From contig JAIXOJ010000144.1 in the NCBI GenBank assembly GCA_027486835.1, positions 1 through 64,000 of the forward strand: DNA of 64,000 nucleotides, read 5' to 3'. Positions 36,650 to 45,272 of the stretch are shown piece by piece (positions within the stretch are counted from its first letter, which is position 1; each line of letters begins with the position of its first letter). The notes under the pieces were generated by a model. It was not told the DNA's origin. It was given only the letters and a program-made list of their open reading frames with translations, and did no database searches. Origin of the DNA: Chitinophagaceae bacterium. GTDB lineage: Bacteria > Bacteroidota > Bacteroidia > Chitinophagales > Chitinophagaceae. The position numbers and the translations under genes are program-made.

Positions 36650-37492
36650 TCACTTTAATATCCATTTGCTCAATGGTTTTAAATTGGCATTTTTAATAGT
36701 AGATGCTACGATACATGCATTAAGCTGTGCTCCTTCGGCAGTGGTGTGGGTTTTGTCTTTTGCAAGATGGTATTTGGTACTTGTAATAGCCTGCCCATCT
36801 TTTTCATATTGGTCAGCAATTAGGTTGTTTAAGTCGATGGCAGTTACCGCTTCATTTTTTGCAACTTGCAATGCCCAATTGGCAAATCCTTTTTCGCCCC
36901 GTACCACTTTTCCGTCTTTCCACGCATTAACCGGAATGGAAGAAGCTACCATAACGGTAACCCCTCTTGCTTTTGCGAAGCTGATAAATTGGCGGAGGTA
37001 CCAACCAAAACTATACACAGTTTCTGTTTTGTGTAATACTTTATTATAGATAACGACACTATCATTTCCAATTCCTGGAAGCACCCCACGGGAACGCGTA
37101 GAATCATCAATCGGGCTTTGATCGTTGAGGCCAAATTGTATGATTAAATAGTCCCCTTTTTTTAGTTTTAAGGAAACCTCCTCCCAGAGTCCGTGGGTGA
37201 GCAGTTTAGGATTCCAAAAACCACCCGTGTAATAGGTTCTAGTGCTAGTGCCGCCTTGGGCAAAATTTTGAATTTCTATTTTGTTGGTGTCTAAATAATT
37301 AACTAGAAATTTACCCCATCCCCAAAGGCTGTCTTTTCCACTACCATCTGCTACGGTGGAATCGCCGATTAAGTACAAGGTGGGCCTTTTCTTTTTTATT
37401 TGGATAAACCCAAACAATACTACTAATACTAATAAGGTAATCGAATATCTTTTAGTAAACCGTTGTAAACGAACAAAGCAATTTTGATACAT
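36650..37492 (-). CDS. Rhamnogalacturonan acetylesterase-like SGNH hydrolase
   Basis: A 280-residue SGNH-fold esterase of the RGAE (CE12) type, which removes acetyl groups from pectic polysaccharides. The blocks are in order: block I LIGDSTVADG with nucleophile Ser near 48, the block II Gly in QNFAQGGTS, block III IIQFGLNDQ with the Asn, and block V DKTHTTAEGA with the Asp-x-x-His pair. The N-terminus has one hydrophobic helix (about 16-30, ITLLVLVVLFGFIQI) with no clear cleavage site, so it may be a membrane anchor rather than a signal peptide. It lies between the third tandem array and a large T9SS protein. Family is confident; substrate is inferred. Confidence 0.87.
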   Translation of the reverse strand: MYQNCFVRLQRFTKRYSITLLVLVVLFGFIQIKKKRPTLYLIGDSTVADGSGKDSLWGWGKFLVNYLDTNKIEIQNFAQGGTSTRTYYTGGFWNPKLLTHGLWEEVSLKLKKGDYLIIQFGLNDQSPIDDSTRSRGVLPGIGNDSVVIYNKVLHKTETVYSFGWYLRQFISFAKARGVTVMVASSIPVNAWKDGKVVRGEKGFANWALQVAKNEAVTAIDLNNLIADQYEKDGQAITSTKYHLAKDKTHTTAEGAQLNACIVASTIKNANLKPLSKWILK

Positions 37493-37572
37493 AAATTAAT
37501 CGTTTTTGAATTTCTATTTTGTACTACTTTACTATATACTAATCCACTTTGGGAATAAGCCATTTTTGGGTA

Positions 37573-37726
37573 TTGCCTCGAATGCACGAATGGCGACTTA
37601 TTCTTTGAACAACCTATTCGATTGAAACAATGGTCGCATTCGCATTTACTGCCTCGAATACACGAATAGCGACTTATTCTTGATCAGCCCATTCGATTGT
37701 AATCATGGTCGCATACGATCTAATTG
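37573..37726. repeat. 77-bp tandem duplication in an intergenic gap
   Basis: Two consecutive diverged copies (37573-37649 and 37650-about 37726) starting TGCCTCGAATnCACGAAT. Within each, CGAATnGCGAC near the start and GTCGCATnCG near the end form an imperfect inverted repeat, so each copy could fold into a long hairpin. It sits between the SGNH esterase and the gene ending at 37815. No coding potential seen. Confidence 0.8.
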
Positions 37727-37814
37727 CACGAACTTTTGTATCGCTCTGAATAATTATCGCCTGCGTGCGTATTTAAAAATGACAACTTTCTTATACTATT
37801 TGAAACGCTCATGC

Positions 37815-40496
37815 CTAGAAAACTTGAAAGGGTTTTGAGGCAATAACACCATCATTATTAATAGTAAGGATATACATCCCAGGGACAATCGTAGCGGGTA
37901 AATTATATTTAATGGCTTTTTCATTATTAGTTTTAAGCGATGTACTCACCATTTTTTGGCCACTAATTGATTGAATGGATATTTGTATGCGTGGAGAAAA
38001 AGCTTGCGTGGCTACTACATACAATTGACTCTTTACGGCAGAAGGATTGGTGACGACTTTCCAACCCACTTCCGTTTTGCTACCCATATTCACCACTCGA
38101 GTGGCAAGGATGCTGTGCTTTCCATCTTTGTCAAACTGTACTAATCGATAATAGTTTTTTCCATTACTGGGAAAAGAATCTCTTGTTTCGTATCGAGTGC
38201 CGTTGACAGTTTCTTGCGTAGTATTAATCTTAATCCAATCCTTGAAATGTATTCCGTCAAATGATTTTTGTAGCTGGAAAAAAGCATTGTTCCACTCGTT
38301 TGCTGTTGTCCAAGATAGTGTTACTATACTGTCGTTTCCAATTGCTTGGAAACTTTTGAGGGAAATGGGTAATACTGACACGGGTTTAAACACCTTAGTA
38401 TAAGTATTGTGAGCAGCCACATGATCACTATCCAAATTACTGTTAATCCACAATATGTGGCTGTATGCAGGAATGGTGATGGAACAACTTGATTTTTGGG
38501 CATTTATCGCTAGGGTATAATCCACCGTATCATTCCAACTACGCAGTAAACTAGCTTTGGAAAAAGGACAGTACATAGTATCCGTATAAACCAATGCAAT
38601 GGGTGTGATATTGTGAATCATCCGCACTTTTCTTCCCAACTGCTCTTGAAATTGGAACGCCACCAAGCCTGTATCTTTTGTTGTGTAGGTTGCTGCTGTG
38701 GAAATAGTTTTAGGAAAGCGGGTCACTTCTACCAGTGCATACCGTTTGGTGCGAGCTGGATAAGTAATTAAAACATCTTTAGCACTGTCGAGTTTATCAT
38801 GGAGTTCAATTTCAGCAGAAAAGTCGTCGTTGGTGGTAAAAGGGATAATGTTTACATACTGCGTATCCACAATGCCATTAAAATTTTGACTATGAATAGT
38901 CGATTTTAGCATGCCATAATCGTAGGTATACGAATTTTTCACCACCAACGACTTGCGCGTACCTGCTACTCCTTTACGCCCAGAAACCAATAACAAACGT
39001 GCTTTAAGACCATAAACAGATTGTTTTTGTTGGGCTTGAATTTCCATCATACCAATAATTCTGTCCTGTGTAATAACCCATTGTTGCATACCCTCCCATG
39101 GAATGGTAGCCATACGGCCACCCGTTTTATTCAATTGGTAGCGGGTACTAATTCCATATAAAGATTTTCCCCTTGAAAGCCCATTGTGTTCATTTACGGT
39201 AAGCCAACTATGGTAGGCCCCCCTACCCCATTCTGTTTCTTTGCCTTTTTTGGTTTTTACGCCTATTCCTGCTGCATGAAACGCAGCATTTAACGGAAAT
39301 CCTTTTTTCCATAAAGCAGCCGATGTATCTAACACAAACGCACCCACAAAAGTGGCTTTACCCTCGCAAATGGTTGCGAGTGGTAAACTAGCTTCAGCGG
39401 GATGTTCGGGCAATGCGCTTGATGGATCTCGAGCGGTTGCCACCACACCCCAGTTACCATATTTTCCCCTTGGGCCTTTTGTACCAGCATCGTAGAGCAT
39501 AAAGCTGTCGGGTATTGCTTTGGCCGTTAATCCCGGATGATAAATAAAGCCTAATTCTAAGGCATTTTGTGATTTTCCAATCGTCCAGTTATATCCATCA
39601 TTAGAAATATAAGCACTTACCGCTGCTGCATAAGCTTGCCCCACGCCATTGTAGTAGCACTTGTTAGATGGGCCAGTAGAATATTCGCTGTATCCGTTAC
39701 TGGTCTTGTACATATGTTGATTCAGTGGAGCAAAGTGTTCTAAACCTTTTAATAGGTCAAAGACTTTAGTTGATTGAGTAACTAACCAATAATCCAAAAA
39801 ACATTTCACTACTATCGGATGGTAGGTGGACGCTTCGTTGTGAAAGCTTAAATAATGCGTTCCCCCATCGCCTAAAAGACATTGGGTGAAAACTTCTTCG
39901 GTGGCATATCTTCCATATTCTTGATAAAGAGAATCGCCCAATGCATTACCTCCAAAAAACATGGCCATCGCTAATCGTTGGTGTCCATTTAACCAAACAT
40001 CGCGTACATAATGGTTCAAATAAACTGTTGGGGCATTTAAAAAACAGGCATCAATTTGTTTGCGTATCCCCACCTCCCATATTGCTTTTCTGTTGGAAGG
40101 AATTTTACTGGGATACAATGTTTTAAGCATGTCGTAAGCAAAACACCCTTGGAATGCATTGGTTATGTCGGCTAGCCTATTGCCATTCTTCCAATCAGTT
40201 AACGTACTATCTAGCAAAGTAATCAATCGGGTGTAAGTGGAAGCACCGAGGTAATATGGACTTTGCGGGTGCATATAAGCATAGGCAGCCAACTGCAATT
40301 CATCTGCATCTGCAAAATCTAGAACGACAGCAGGGTTACTCAACTGCAATCCATTCCACATGGTGGTTTTGTATGGATTGGTGCTGTAGTAAGGAATGGG
40401 GGGTAAAAATTGAAGAGATTGGCTGGACGCAAATTGACCAATAAAAGATAGTACTACAATAAAAGCTGCAACACCTATAAATCGCTTTTTTCTCAT
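37815..40496 (-). CDS. Large secreted T9SS protein, possible polysaccharide lyase
   Basis: An exported protein of about 893 residues; I use the ATG at 40494-40496 (MRKKRFIGVAAFIVV), which begins a good signal peptide. The N-terminal half (about 25-400) looks alpha-helical with Trp/Tyr/His-rich turns (LNHYVRDVWLNGHQRLAMAM; FHNEASTYHPIVVKCFLDYW). The middle (about 400-680) looks beta-rich (GAYHSWLTVNEHNGLSRGKS). Helical toroid followed by beta-sandwich is the layout of several lyase families (PL8, PL12, PL17, PL21), but I find no diagnostic active-site motif, so this is only a guess. A fibronectin-like module and a T9SS domain ending SKPFQVF close it. The neighbouring SGNH esterase and PL6 lyase favour a role in polysaccharide breakdown. 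Confidence 0.75.
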   Translation of the reverse strand: MRKKRFIGVAAFIVVLSFIGQFASSQSLQFLPPIPYYSTNPYKTTMWNGLQLSNPAVVLDFADADELQLAAYAYMHPQSPYYLGASTYTRLITLLDSTLTDWKNGNRLADITNAFQGCFAYDMLKTLYPSKIPSNRKAIWEVGIRKQIDACFLNAPTVYLNHYVRDVWLNGHQRLAMAMFFGGNALGDSLYQEYGRYATEEVFTQCLLGDGGTHYLSFHNEASTYHPIVVKCFLDYWLVTQSTKVFDLLKGLEHFAPLNQHMYKTSNGYSEYSTGPSNKCYYNGVGQAYAAAVSAYISNDGYNWTIGKSQNALELGFIYHPGLTAKAIPDSFMLYDAGTKGPRGKYGNWGVVATARDPSSALPEHPAEASLPLATICEGKATFVGAFVLDTSAALWKKGFPLNAAFHAAGIGVKTKKGKETEWGRGAYHSWLTVNEHNGLSRGKSLYGISTRYQLNKTGGRMATIPWEGMQQWVITQDRIIGMMEIQAQQKQSVYGLKARLLLVSGRKGVAGTRKSLVVKNSYTYDYGMLKSTIHSQNFNGIVDTQYVNIIPFTTNDDFSAEIELHDKLDSAKDVLITYPARTKRYALVEVTRFPKTISTAATYTTKDTGLVAFQFQEQLGRKVRMIHNITPIALVYTDTMYCPFSKASLLRSWNDTVDYTLAINAQKSSCSITIPAYSHILWINSNLDSDHVAAHNTYTKVFKPVSVLPISLKSFQAIGNDSIVTLSWTTANEWNNAFFQLQKSFDGIHFKDWIKINTTQETVNGTRYETRDSFPSNGKNYYRLVQFDKDGKHSILATRVVNMGSKTEVGWKVVTNPSAVKSQLYVVATQAFSPRIQISIQSISGQKMVSTSLKTNNEKAIKYNLPATIVPGMYILTINNDGVIASKPFQVF

Positions 40497-40725
40497 AAAT
40501 GGCAATGACTTGGCAAAAGTTAGAAGCCCGCAAATTATCAATTACGTTTTGTGCTTGTCTAATTAAATGTTGCAAATAAATGTTCGTGGGCTGGCTTTTT
40601 TAGGTATTTGTGTTTTGCATTACTTACAAAAGCAGGGTAACACTGCTAAAGCGTTTTAAATTGGATGCTTTTCGCTTTTCTGAATTGGTGTTTGATTAAG
40701 GAAATAATCAGTGCAAGAATGGACT

Positions 40726-41169
40726 TCAATGATGCCAAATAGTGTCAGCCAATTTTAAGGCAGTAACTAAAAAAGCAATCAAACCAATACTCCATTGCAT
40801 GTTTTTGTTAATCGTCTGCTGAATATCGGCTTTCATACTGGCGATTTCTGTTCTAATTTGTGAGATTTCTGTTTTCATTCCAGAGATTTCAATCTTTACA
40901 TCTGATTTTAATGCAGCAAAATCGGATCGGAGTTGGGCAAAATCGGATTTTAGATGGGCAAAATCTAGTTTTAAACTAGCCACATCCGCTGTTACTTCGT
41001 TTAGTTTTTCATCTAAATGGTTGATATGGTTATACTGAGATTTTAGCAACAATGTATTAACATCCTCGCTGTTTAACCCTTCCCCACTACTAAAGCGGGA
41101 TTCAATCTCTTGTATTTTAGGAGCTATCATTTTGATGAGCAAGTCATCCACCTTTGTTTGATTCGCCAT
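40726..41169 (-). CDS. Coiled-coil protein with C-terminal membrane anchor
   Basis: A 147-residue protein. Residues about 50-120 form a regular coiled coil with a repeating seven-residue pattern (LKLDFAHLKSDFAQLRSDFA, then LKSDV). One transmembrane helix lies near the C-terminus (WSIGLIAFLVTALKLADTI), followed by a short polar tail. The order resembles DUF1640/CCDC90-like and phage-tail-like coiled-coil membrane proteins, but I cannot assign a family. There is no signal peptide, so the coiled coil is probably cytoplasmic. Monocistronic. Function unknown. Confidence 0.75.
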   Translation of the reverse strand: MANQTKVDDLLIKMIAPKIQEIESRFSSGEGLNSEDVNTLLLKSQYNHINHLDEKLNEVTADVASLKLDFAHLKSDFAQLRSDFAALKSDVKIEISGMKTEISQIRTEIASMKADIQQTINKNMQWSIGLIAFLVTALKLADTIWHH

Positions 41170-41532
41170 GATCTTTAAATTTTGACAAAAATAAGCGTAA
41201 TCACTATTTGTCTAAGTACTAACTGGATAGCCCAATATTTTAACCTATCCAGCTAACGAAGCGTGTTCATGATTCGCTTTTTTTTCAATTAGTCCAGAAA
41301 GAGAGATGGTCATTTTTCATTCAAAAAAATGAATTCCTACATTTTTTTAGTGCAAACCATTCAATTGGTTGGATGGGGTTTGTTCCTTTCTTTTAGAAAT
41401 TCTTTCAAAGAATTGAAAAGTGGCTATTAATGAACGTTATTTGTCGCGTTCCTTCATGTTTCCCATAAAAAATAACTTATTGGGGGCTATATAGGTGTAG
41501 CAGAATGATTGAATCAATGATTAAATAGAATT
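41170..41532. other. Divergent intergenic region with inverted repeat
   Basis: About 360 bp between the coiled-coil gene (minus) and the lipoprotein gene (plus). The arms CTGGATAG (41223-41230) and CTATCCAG (41245-41252) form an 8-bp inverted repeat with a 14-base spacer, about 55 bases upstream of the coiled-coil start. It may be an operator. Nothing else recognised. Confidence 0.4.
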
Positions 41533-42252
41533 ATGATAAGATTTTTACACTTACTATACTTTTTTTTATTTTTCATTAGCTGTAGGCCCAGTGTCTATGT
41601 GCATTCGCTTGCCTCCTTACCACCACAAATTCAATTAACAGATACCACCAAAACAATTCTGATTGTTGATGCCACAGAAAGAGCCGAACGAACGAATTCT
41701 GCTGGAGCATTGGTATCGAATATTGATCAATCTGGCATTAAGCTCATTAAAGAATTATTGAACAAACAGATATCACAACAACTGAACAAATCAATAAGGA
41801 TACACGATATTAAAAACAAAGAAGAAAAACAAGGATTAGTAAACGGCAATAGCACTACTGTACAAAATTTGCTTACACAATATCATGCTGAAGCAATTGT
41901 GGTTATTCTTTCTGGTGAATACGGATTTCAATTAGCAAAAAAAGAAAAATTGAATTTTAATGATGGTCGGGTAGAGTGGATTGCATCTTACAATATTTTT
42001 TTCGAGATGAACTCCATGATTCTTCAAAGCAATTCGACTTACAATAGAAAAATTACAAGTGCACAACATCATTCTGATTGGAATTTAGTAGAGGGTAAGA
42101 AAACCTATTTGTCTGCAGCTAACATTTCAACTACCGACTTTAGAAACATTGCAGAAGCCAATGCTTTTAAGGTGTCCCAACTTTTTACCAAAAAACAAGT
42201 GATTGAAGTAAATAGCCTAACCAACCGCTATTTTATTGAACTAGCGGATTAA
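41533..42252 (+). CDS. Hypothetical lipoprotein
   Basis: A 239-residue protein with a hydrophobic start (MIRFLHLLYFFLFFISC) ending in a plausible lipobox, FFISC, so Cys17 may be lipidated. The body contains a repeatable alpha/beta pattern: TILIVDATERAER near 46, then a helix IKLIKELLNKQISQQLNKS, then QYHAEAIVVILSGEYGFQL. This is reminiscent of periplasmic nucleotide- or ligand-binding-type folds, but I recognise no family. It is the only plus-strand gene between 19.7 kb and the right edge, and converges on the aro operon. Function unknown. Confidence 0.75.
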   Translation: MIRFLHLLYFFLFFISCRPSVYVHSLASLPPQIQLTDTTKTILIVDATERAERTNSAGALVSNIDQSGIKLIKELLNKQISQQLNKSIRIHDIKNKEEKQGLVNGNSTTVQNLLTQYHAEAIVVILSGEYGFQLAKKEKLNFNDGRVEWIASYNIFFEMNSMILQSNSTYNRKITSAQHHSDWNLVEGKKTYLSAANISTTDFRNIAEANAFKVSQLFTKKQVIEVNSLTNRYFIELAD

Positions 42253-42259
42253 TACCAAA

Positions 42260-42272
42260 CTGCTACAAGCAG
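42260..42272 (+). terminator. Short possible terminator of the lipoprotein gene
   Basis: Stem CTGCT/AGCAG with a 3-base loop, eight bases after the stop codon, followed by GCTTTATTTG. The stem is only 5 bp and the T-run is broken, so it is weak. It lies in the 23-base gap between two convergent genes. Confidence 0.4.
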
Positions 42273-42275
42273 GCT

Positions 42276-42572
42276 TTATTTGAATTTTTGGGTTTTCTCC
42301 TCCCCTGTTATATCCCTTTCGGATCTTATTTGAATTTGCAAATTGGTTATCCATTCTGCACAACCTTGTGCAAATAATCGCTCATTTATACGGTTAATTA
42401 AATCAAATACCTGACTATAAGTACCTTCTACTACCGTGGAAAAAGCACCAACTTCATATTTAATTCCTGATTGTTGGATCACTTCAATGGCTTCGTCCAC
42501 ACATTGATATGGATGCTTATCCGTAACCACGGGAATTAACTGAATACTGGCATTGATAATAAACTCGTGCAT
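42276..42572 (-). CDS. MTH1187/YkoF-type thiamine-binding protein (DUF77)
   Basis: A 98-residue protein of the MTH1187 family. Members form ferredoxin-like tetramers that bind thiamine or its hydroxymethylpyrimidine part. Matching features are an early NASIQLIPV strand, CVDEAIEVIQQSGIKYEVG, and the conserved FSTVVEGTYSQVFDLI. Length is as usual for the family. It is the last gene of the shikimate operon, 27 bases after aroC, with no promoter evident between them. A thiamine-linked role beside aromatic biosynthesis is unexplained; it may be a passenger gene. Confidence 0.85.
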   Translation of the reverse strand: MHEFIINASIQLIPVVTDKHPYQCVDEAIEVIQQSGIKYEVGAFSTVVEGTYSQVFDLINRINERLFAQGCAEWITNLQIQIRSERDITGEEKTQKFK

Positions 42573-42599
42573 AAATTAATGATTCTTTTAAAAATGGAT

Positions 42600-43901
42600 T
42601 TACTCGCCTATTAGTACCGCCTCAATAACTGCATCTAAATTAATTGCTCCATATACATGAGGAAATTGCTCGTTTAAAGAGTTAGAAAGTTCAAATTTTA
42701 AAGGGTTCACCAGTTTTTCGGGTTGAATTACCAGCTCAACCAAATTAGCATGATGGTCAAAATATCGCTTAAGCGTTGAAGTCAATTGTGCTTCTGTACT
42801 GCAATGAATAAAACCTTCTGCAACCAATGAATCTGCTTCATAAAAACCTTTCTTCTGTGCCTCCTCCCATGCAGCCACAGTGGTAATATGAAATATAGGC
42901 TTTTGTTTTTGGAAAACTCTTGGGATTTTGTTTTCCAGTAACATTAAATCTGCTAATACAATTGCAGTTACAGCTTCCAAGACAACTGGTACCCTTAAAG
43001 CAATACATAAATCATGACGCCCTTTGATGGAAAAAGATTCCACAGTATTCGTATTCCAATTTAAAGATTCTTGAGATTTCGGAGTAGAAGAAGTTGGTTT
43101 AATAGCAACTCTAAATATCAGGTCATTTCCATTGGTTATCCCTCCTACAATTCCACCAGCATGATTGGTACTGGTAATACCGGAACTATTGGTTATGGAG
43201 TCATTGTGTTCTATACCAAACATTTTTGCAGCAGAAAAACCGGCACCAAATTCTATTCCTTTTACGGCTGGAATAGAAAAAACAATATGACTAATAAGCG
43301 ATTCTGTGGAATCAAAAAAATGTTCTCCCAATCCCAAGGGCAATCCTTGTACTTTACATTCTACAATACCACCAATACTATCTTTTGCATCAATAGCTTT
43401 TTGAAGCCCTGCTTCAAGGTCAGCAAGACCGCCAATTTCTAAAATTTTGCTTTTGACTGAAATGTCTTTCAATAGCTTTTTGGCAATTACACCAGCGGCC
43501 ACCAATGCAACCGTTAATCGTCCACTAAAATGTCCACCACCTCTATAATCTTCAAAACCACCAAACTTTTTATTAGCTACAAAATCTGCATGACCAGGTC
43601 GTGGAAAATCTCTTTGCTTATGATAATCAGTACTTCTGGTATTATTGTTTTCAAAGAGAATGGTAATAGGCGCCCCAGTAGTAAATCCATTAAAAATGCC
43701 ACTTTTAAAAATGGGCAAATCCGTTTCTTGCCTTGGCGTAGTACCTTTTTGAGTACCACCTTTTCTTCGTTCAATATCCTCAAAAAAATCCTCTACTTTA
43801 AGAGGAAGACCGGCAGGGCATCCGTCAACATTAATGCCAACACTTTCTCCATGTGATTCACCAAAAATGGTAATTCTAAATACTTTTCCAAAACTATTCA
43901 T
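42600..43901 (-). CDS. aroC: Chorismate synthase fused to a DUF952 domain
   Basis: Residues 1-330 are a complete chorismate synthase, which makes chorismate from EPSP using reduced FMN. All three signatures are present: GESHGESVGI (15-24), GGHFSGRLTVALVAAG and GRHDLCIALRVPVVLEA. The usual enzyme ends about here. After a short linker (NKIPRVFQKQK) the frame continues without a stop into a DUF952 domain (about 335-433): FHITTVAAWEEAQKKG, SLVAEGFIHCST and a terminal FPHVYGAINLDAV. DUF952 proteins are normally free-standing, of about 100 residues. The fusion is by an open frame with no visible frameshift. It sits 52 bases after aroA and before the thiamine-binding gene. DUF952's role is unknown; related folds bind nucleotides or ADP-ribose (uncertain). 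Confidence 0.93.
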   Translation of the reverse strand: MNSFGKVFRITIFGESHGESVGINVDGCPAGLPLKVEDFFEDIERRKGGTQKGTTPRQETDLPIFKSGIFNGFTTGAPITILFENNNTRSTDYHKQRDFPRPGHADFVANKKFGGFEDYRGGGHFSGRLTVALVAAGVIAKKLLKDISVKSKILEIGGLADLEAGLQKAIDAKDSIGGIVECKVQGLPLGLGEHFFDSTESLISHIVFSIPAVKGIEFGAGFSAAKMFGIEHNDSITNSSGITSTNHAGGIVGGITNGNDLIFRVAIKPTSSTPKSQESLNWNTNTVESFSIKGRHDLCIALRVPVVLEAVTAIVLADLMLLENKIPRVFQKQKPIFHITTVAAWEEAQKKGFYEADSLVAEGFIHCSTEAQLTSTLKRYFDHHANLVELVIQPEKLVNPLKFELSNSLNEQFPHVYGAINLDAVIEAVLIGE

Positions 43902-43953
43902 GACAAATCAATTGATTGATGGTGTAAATGAGGACAACTTAAAAGTGGCTAAT

Positions 43954-45258
43954 TTAATGAGAATCAATTTCTATGCTCGCACCGAGAGATTGAATGTGTT
44001 GAAAGAAATTGGGATAAGATTTGTTAATTGCATCTGCATTTTCAATAACTACTTTTCCAGAAGCGTTTAATCCAGCAATTGCAGTTGCCATAGCAATACG
44101 ATGGTCGTGGTGAGAGTAAGTAACACCTTCTAATATGCCCGTGCCGCCTTTAATAATCATCAGGTCATCTTGCAATTCAATATTAATCCCCAGTTTACCA
44201 AATTCTTCTTGTAAAGTGAGCCCTCGGTTACTCTCTTTGTGCGCTAACCTATTAACGCCCTCAATAACAGATTTACCCTTGCAATTAGCCGCTAATGCCA
44301 CTAAAGGAGGAAAAAGATCAGGGCAATCAGTAGCATCAAAATGAAATGGAACTAGCCCAGTAGCACCAACAGATGGCATTGAAATATCTATTTGTTCAGC
44401 TTGAATTGAAATATTAGCCCCACTATCAATCAACGCCTTTAGAATGGCTTTGTCTGCTTGCGTAGAAAATACGTCCAACCCCTTTACAGTAATGTTTCCT
44501 GCCACAGCACCCGCCACTAGTAAAAAAGCCGCTCCACTCCAATCTCCCTCTACCTGATAAGTAATTGATGTGTTTTGATTATTGTTATTTGGAGGATAAA
44601 TTAGGAAACGTTCATAATCTTGGTTATCGATTTGGTAACCAAAGTCTGACAATACTTTTAATGATAAATCAATATAAGGTTTGCTTTTTAAATCTGTAAC
44701 AGTTATTGTAACAAGTGTTTCTGTTGCCACTGCAAAAGCAAACAACAATCCTGTTAGAAACTGAGAACTTAATGAACCATCTACAGTGATATCTTTTGGT
44801 TGTAAAGGCCCATGTATATGCAGCGGAAGCCTACCCTCCTGTGATTGAATACTAACAGCTAATTGGGGTAAGATGGTATCAAAAAAGTCCATTGGTCTTG
44901 TAAGCAAACTTCCTTTACCATTGATGGTGATAGGAATAGTAGCCAATGCAGCAATCGGAGTAAACATTCTAATTCCCAAACCACTTTCACCGCAATTGAC
45001 AGTTAATTTTTCAGCTCCATTTTGCCCAATCATACCTTTTGAACTAACCTGAATGATGCCTTCATCTTCTGAAACAATTGCACCAAGATCTTGAATCATT
45101 TGCAGGGCAGCTTTATCATCATTCGATATGCCGGGATTAATTATGGTCGTTTTTCCGCTACGAATTAATGCAGCAGCACAAGCACGTTGCATGGAACTTT
45201 TTGATGCTGGTGCGGTAATTGTACCCTTCAGCTCACTAGGTTGTATAGTAACAATCAA
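43954..45258 (-). CDS. aroA: 3-phosphoshikimate 1-carboxyvinyltransferase (EPSP synthase)
   Basis: A 434-residue enzyme joining shikimate 3-phosphate and PEP. Motifs: SKSSMQRACAAALI near 19 (substrate-binding Lys-Ser), VNCGESGLGIRMF (PEP loop; the CGESGLGIR form usual in Bacteroidota), RPMDFF, and DHRIAMATAIAGL near the C-terminus. All are consistent with a functional enzyme. The start is unusual: the codon at 45258-45256 is TTG, with a TAA two codons upstream. The first ATG lies inside the SKSSM motif, too late, so TTG is the best start. It is 14 bases downstream of aroB, so the two are probably translated together. Operon: DAHPS-CM, aroB, aroA, aroC. Confidence 0.93.
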   Translation of the reverse strand: MIVTIQPSELKGTITAPASKSSMQRACAAALIRSGKTTIINPGISNDDKAALQMIQDLGAIVSEDEGIIQVSSKGMIGQNGAEKLTVNCGESGLGIRMFTPIAALATIPITINGKGSLLTRPMDFFDTILPQLAVSIQSQEGRLPLHIHGPLQPKDITVDGSLSSQFLTGLLFAFAVATETLVTITVTDLKSKPYIDLSLKVLSDFGYQIDNQDYERFLIYPPNNNNQNTSITYQVEGDWSGAAFLLVAGAVAGNITVKGLDVFSTQADKAILKALIDSGANISIQAEQIDISMPSVGATGLVPFHFDATDCPDLFPPLVALAANCKGKSVIEGVNRLAHKESNRGLTLQEEFGKLGINIELQDDLMIIKGGTGILEGVTYSHHDHRIAMATAIAGLNASGKVVIENADAINKSYPNFFQHIQSLGASIEIDSH

Positions 45259-45272
45259 TGTTTACAGAATAA

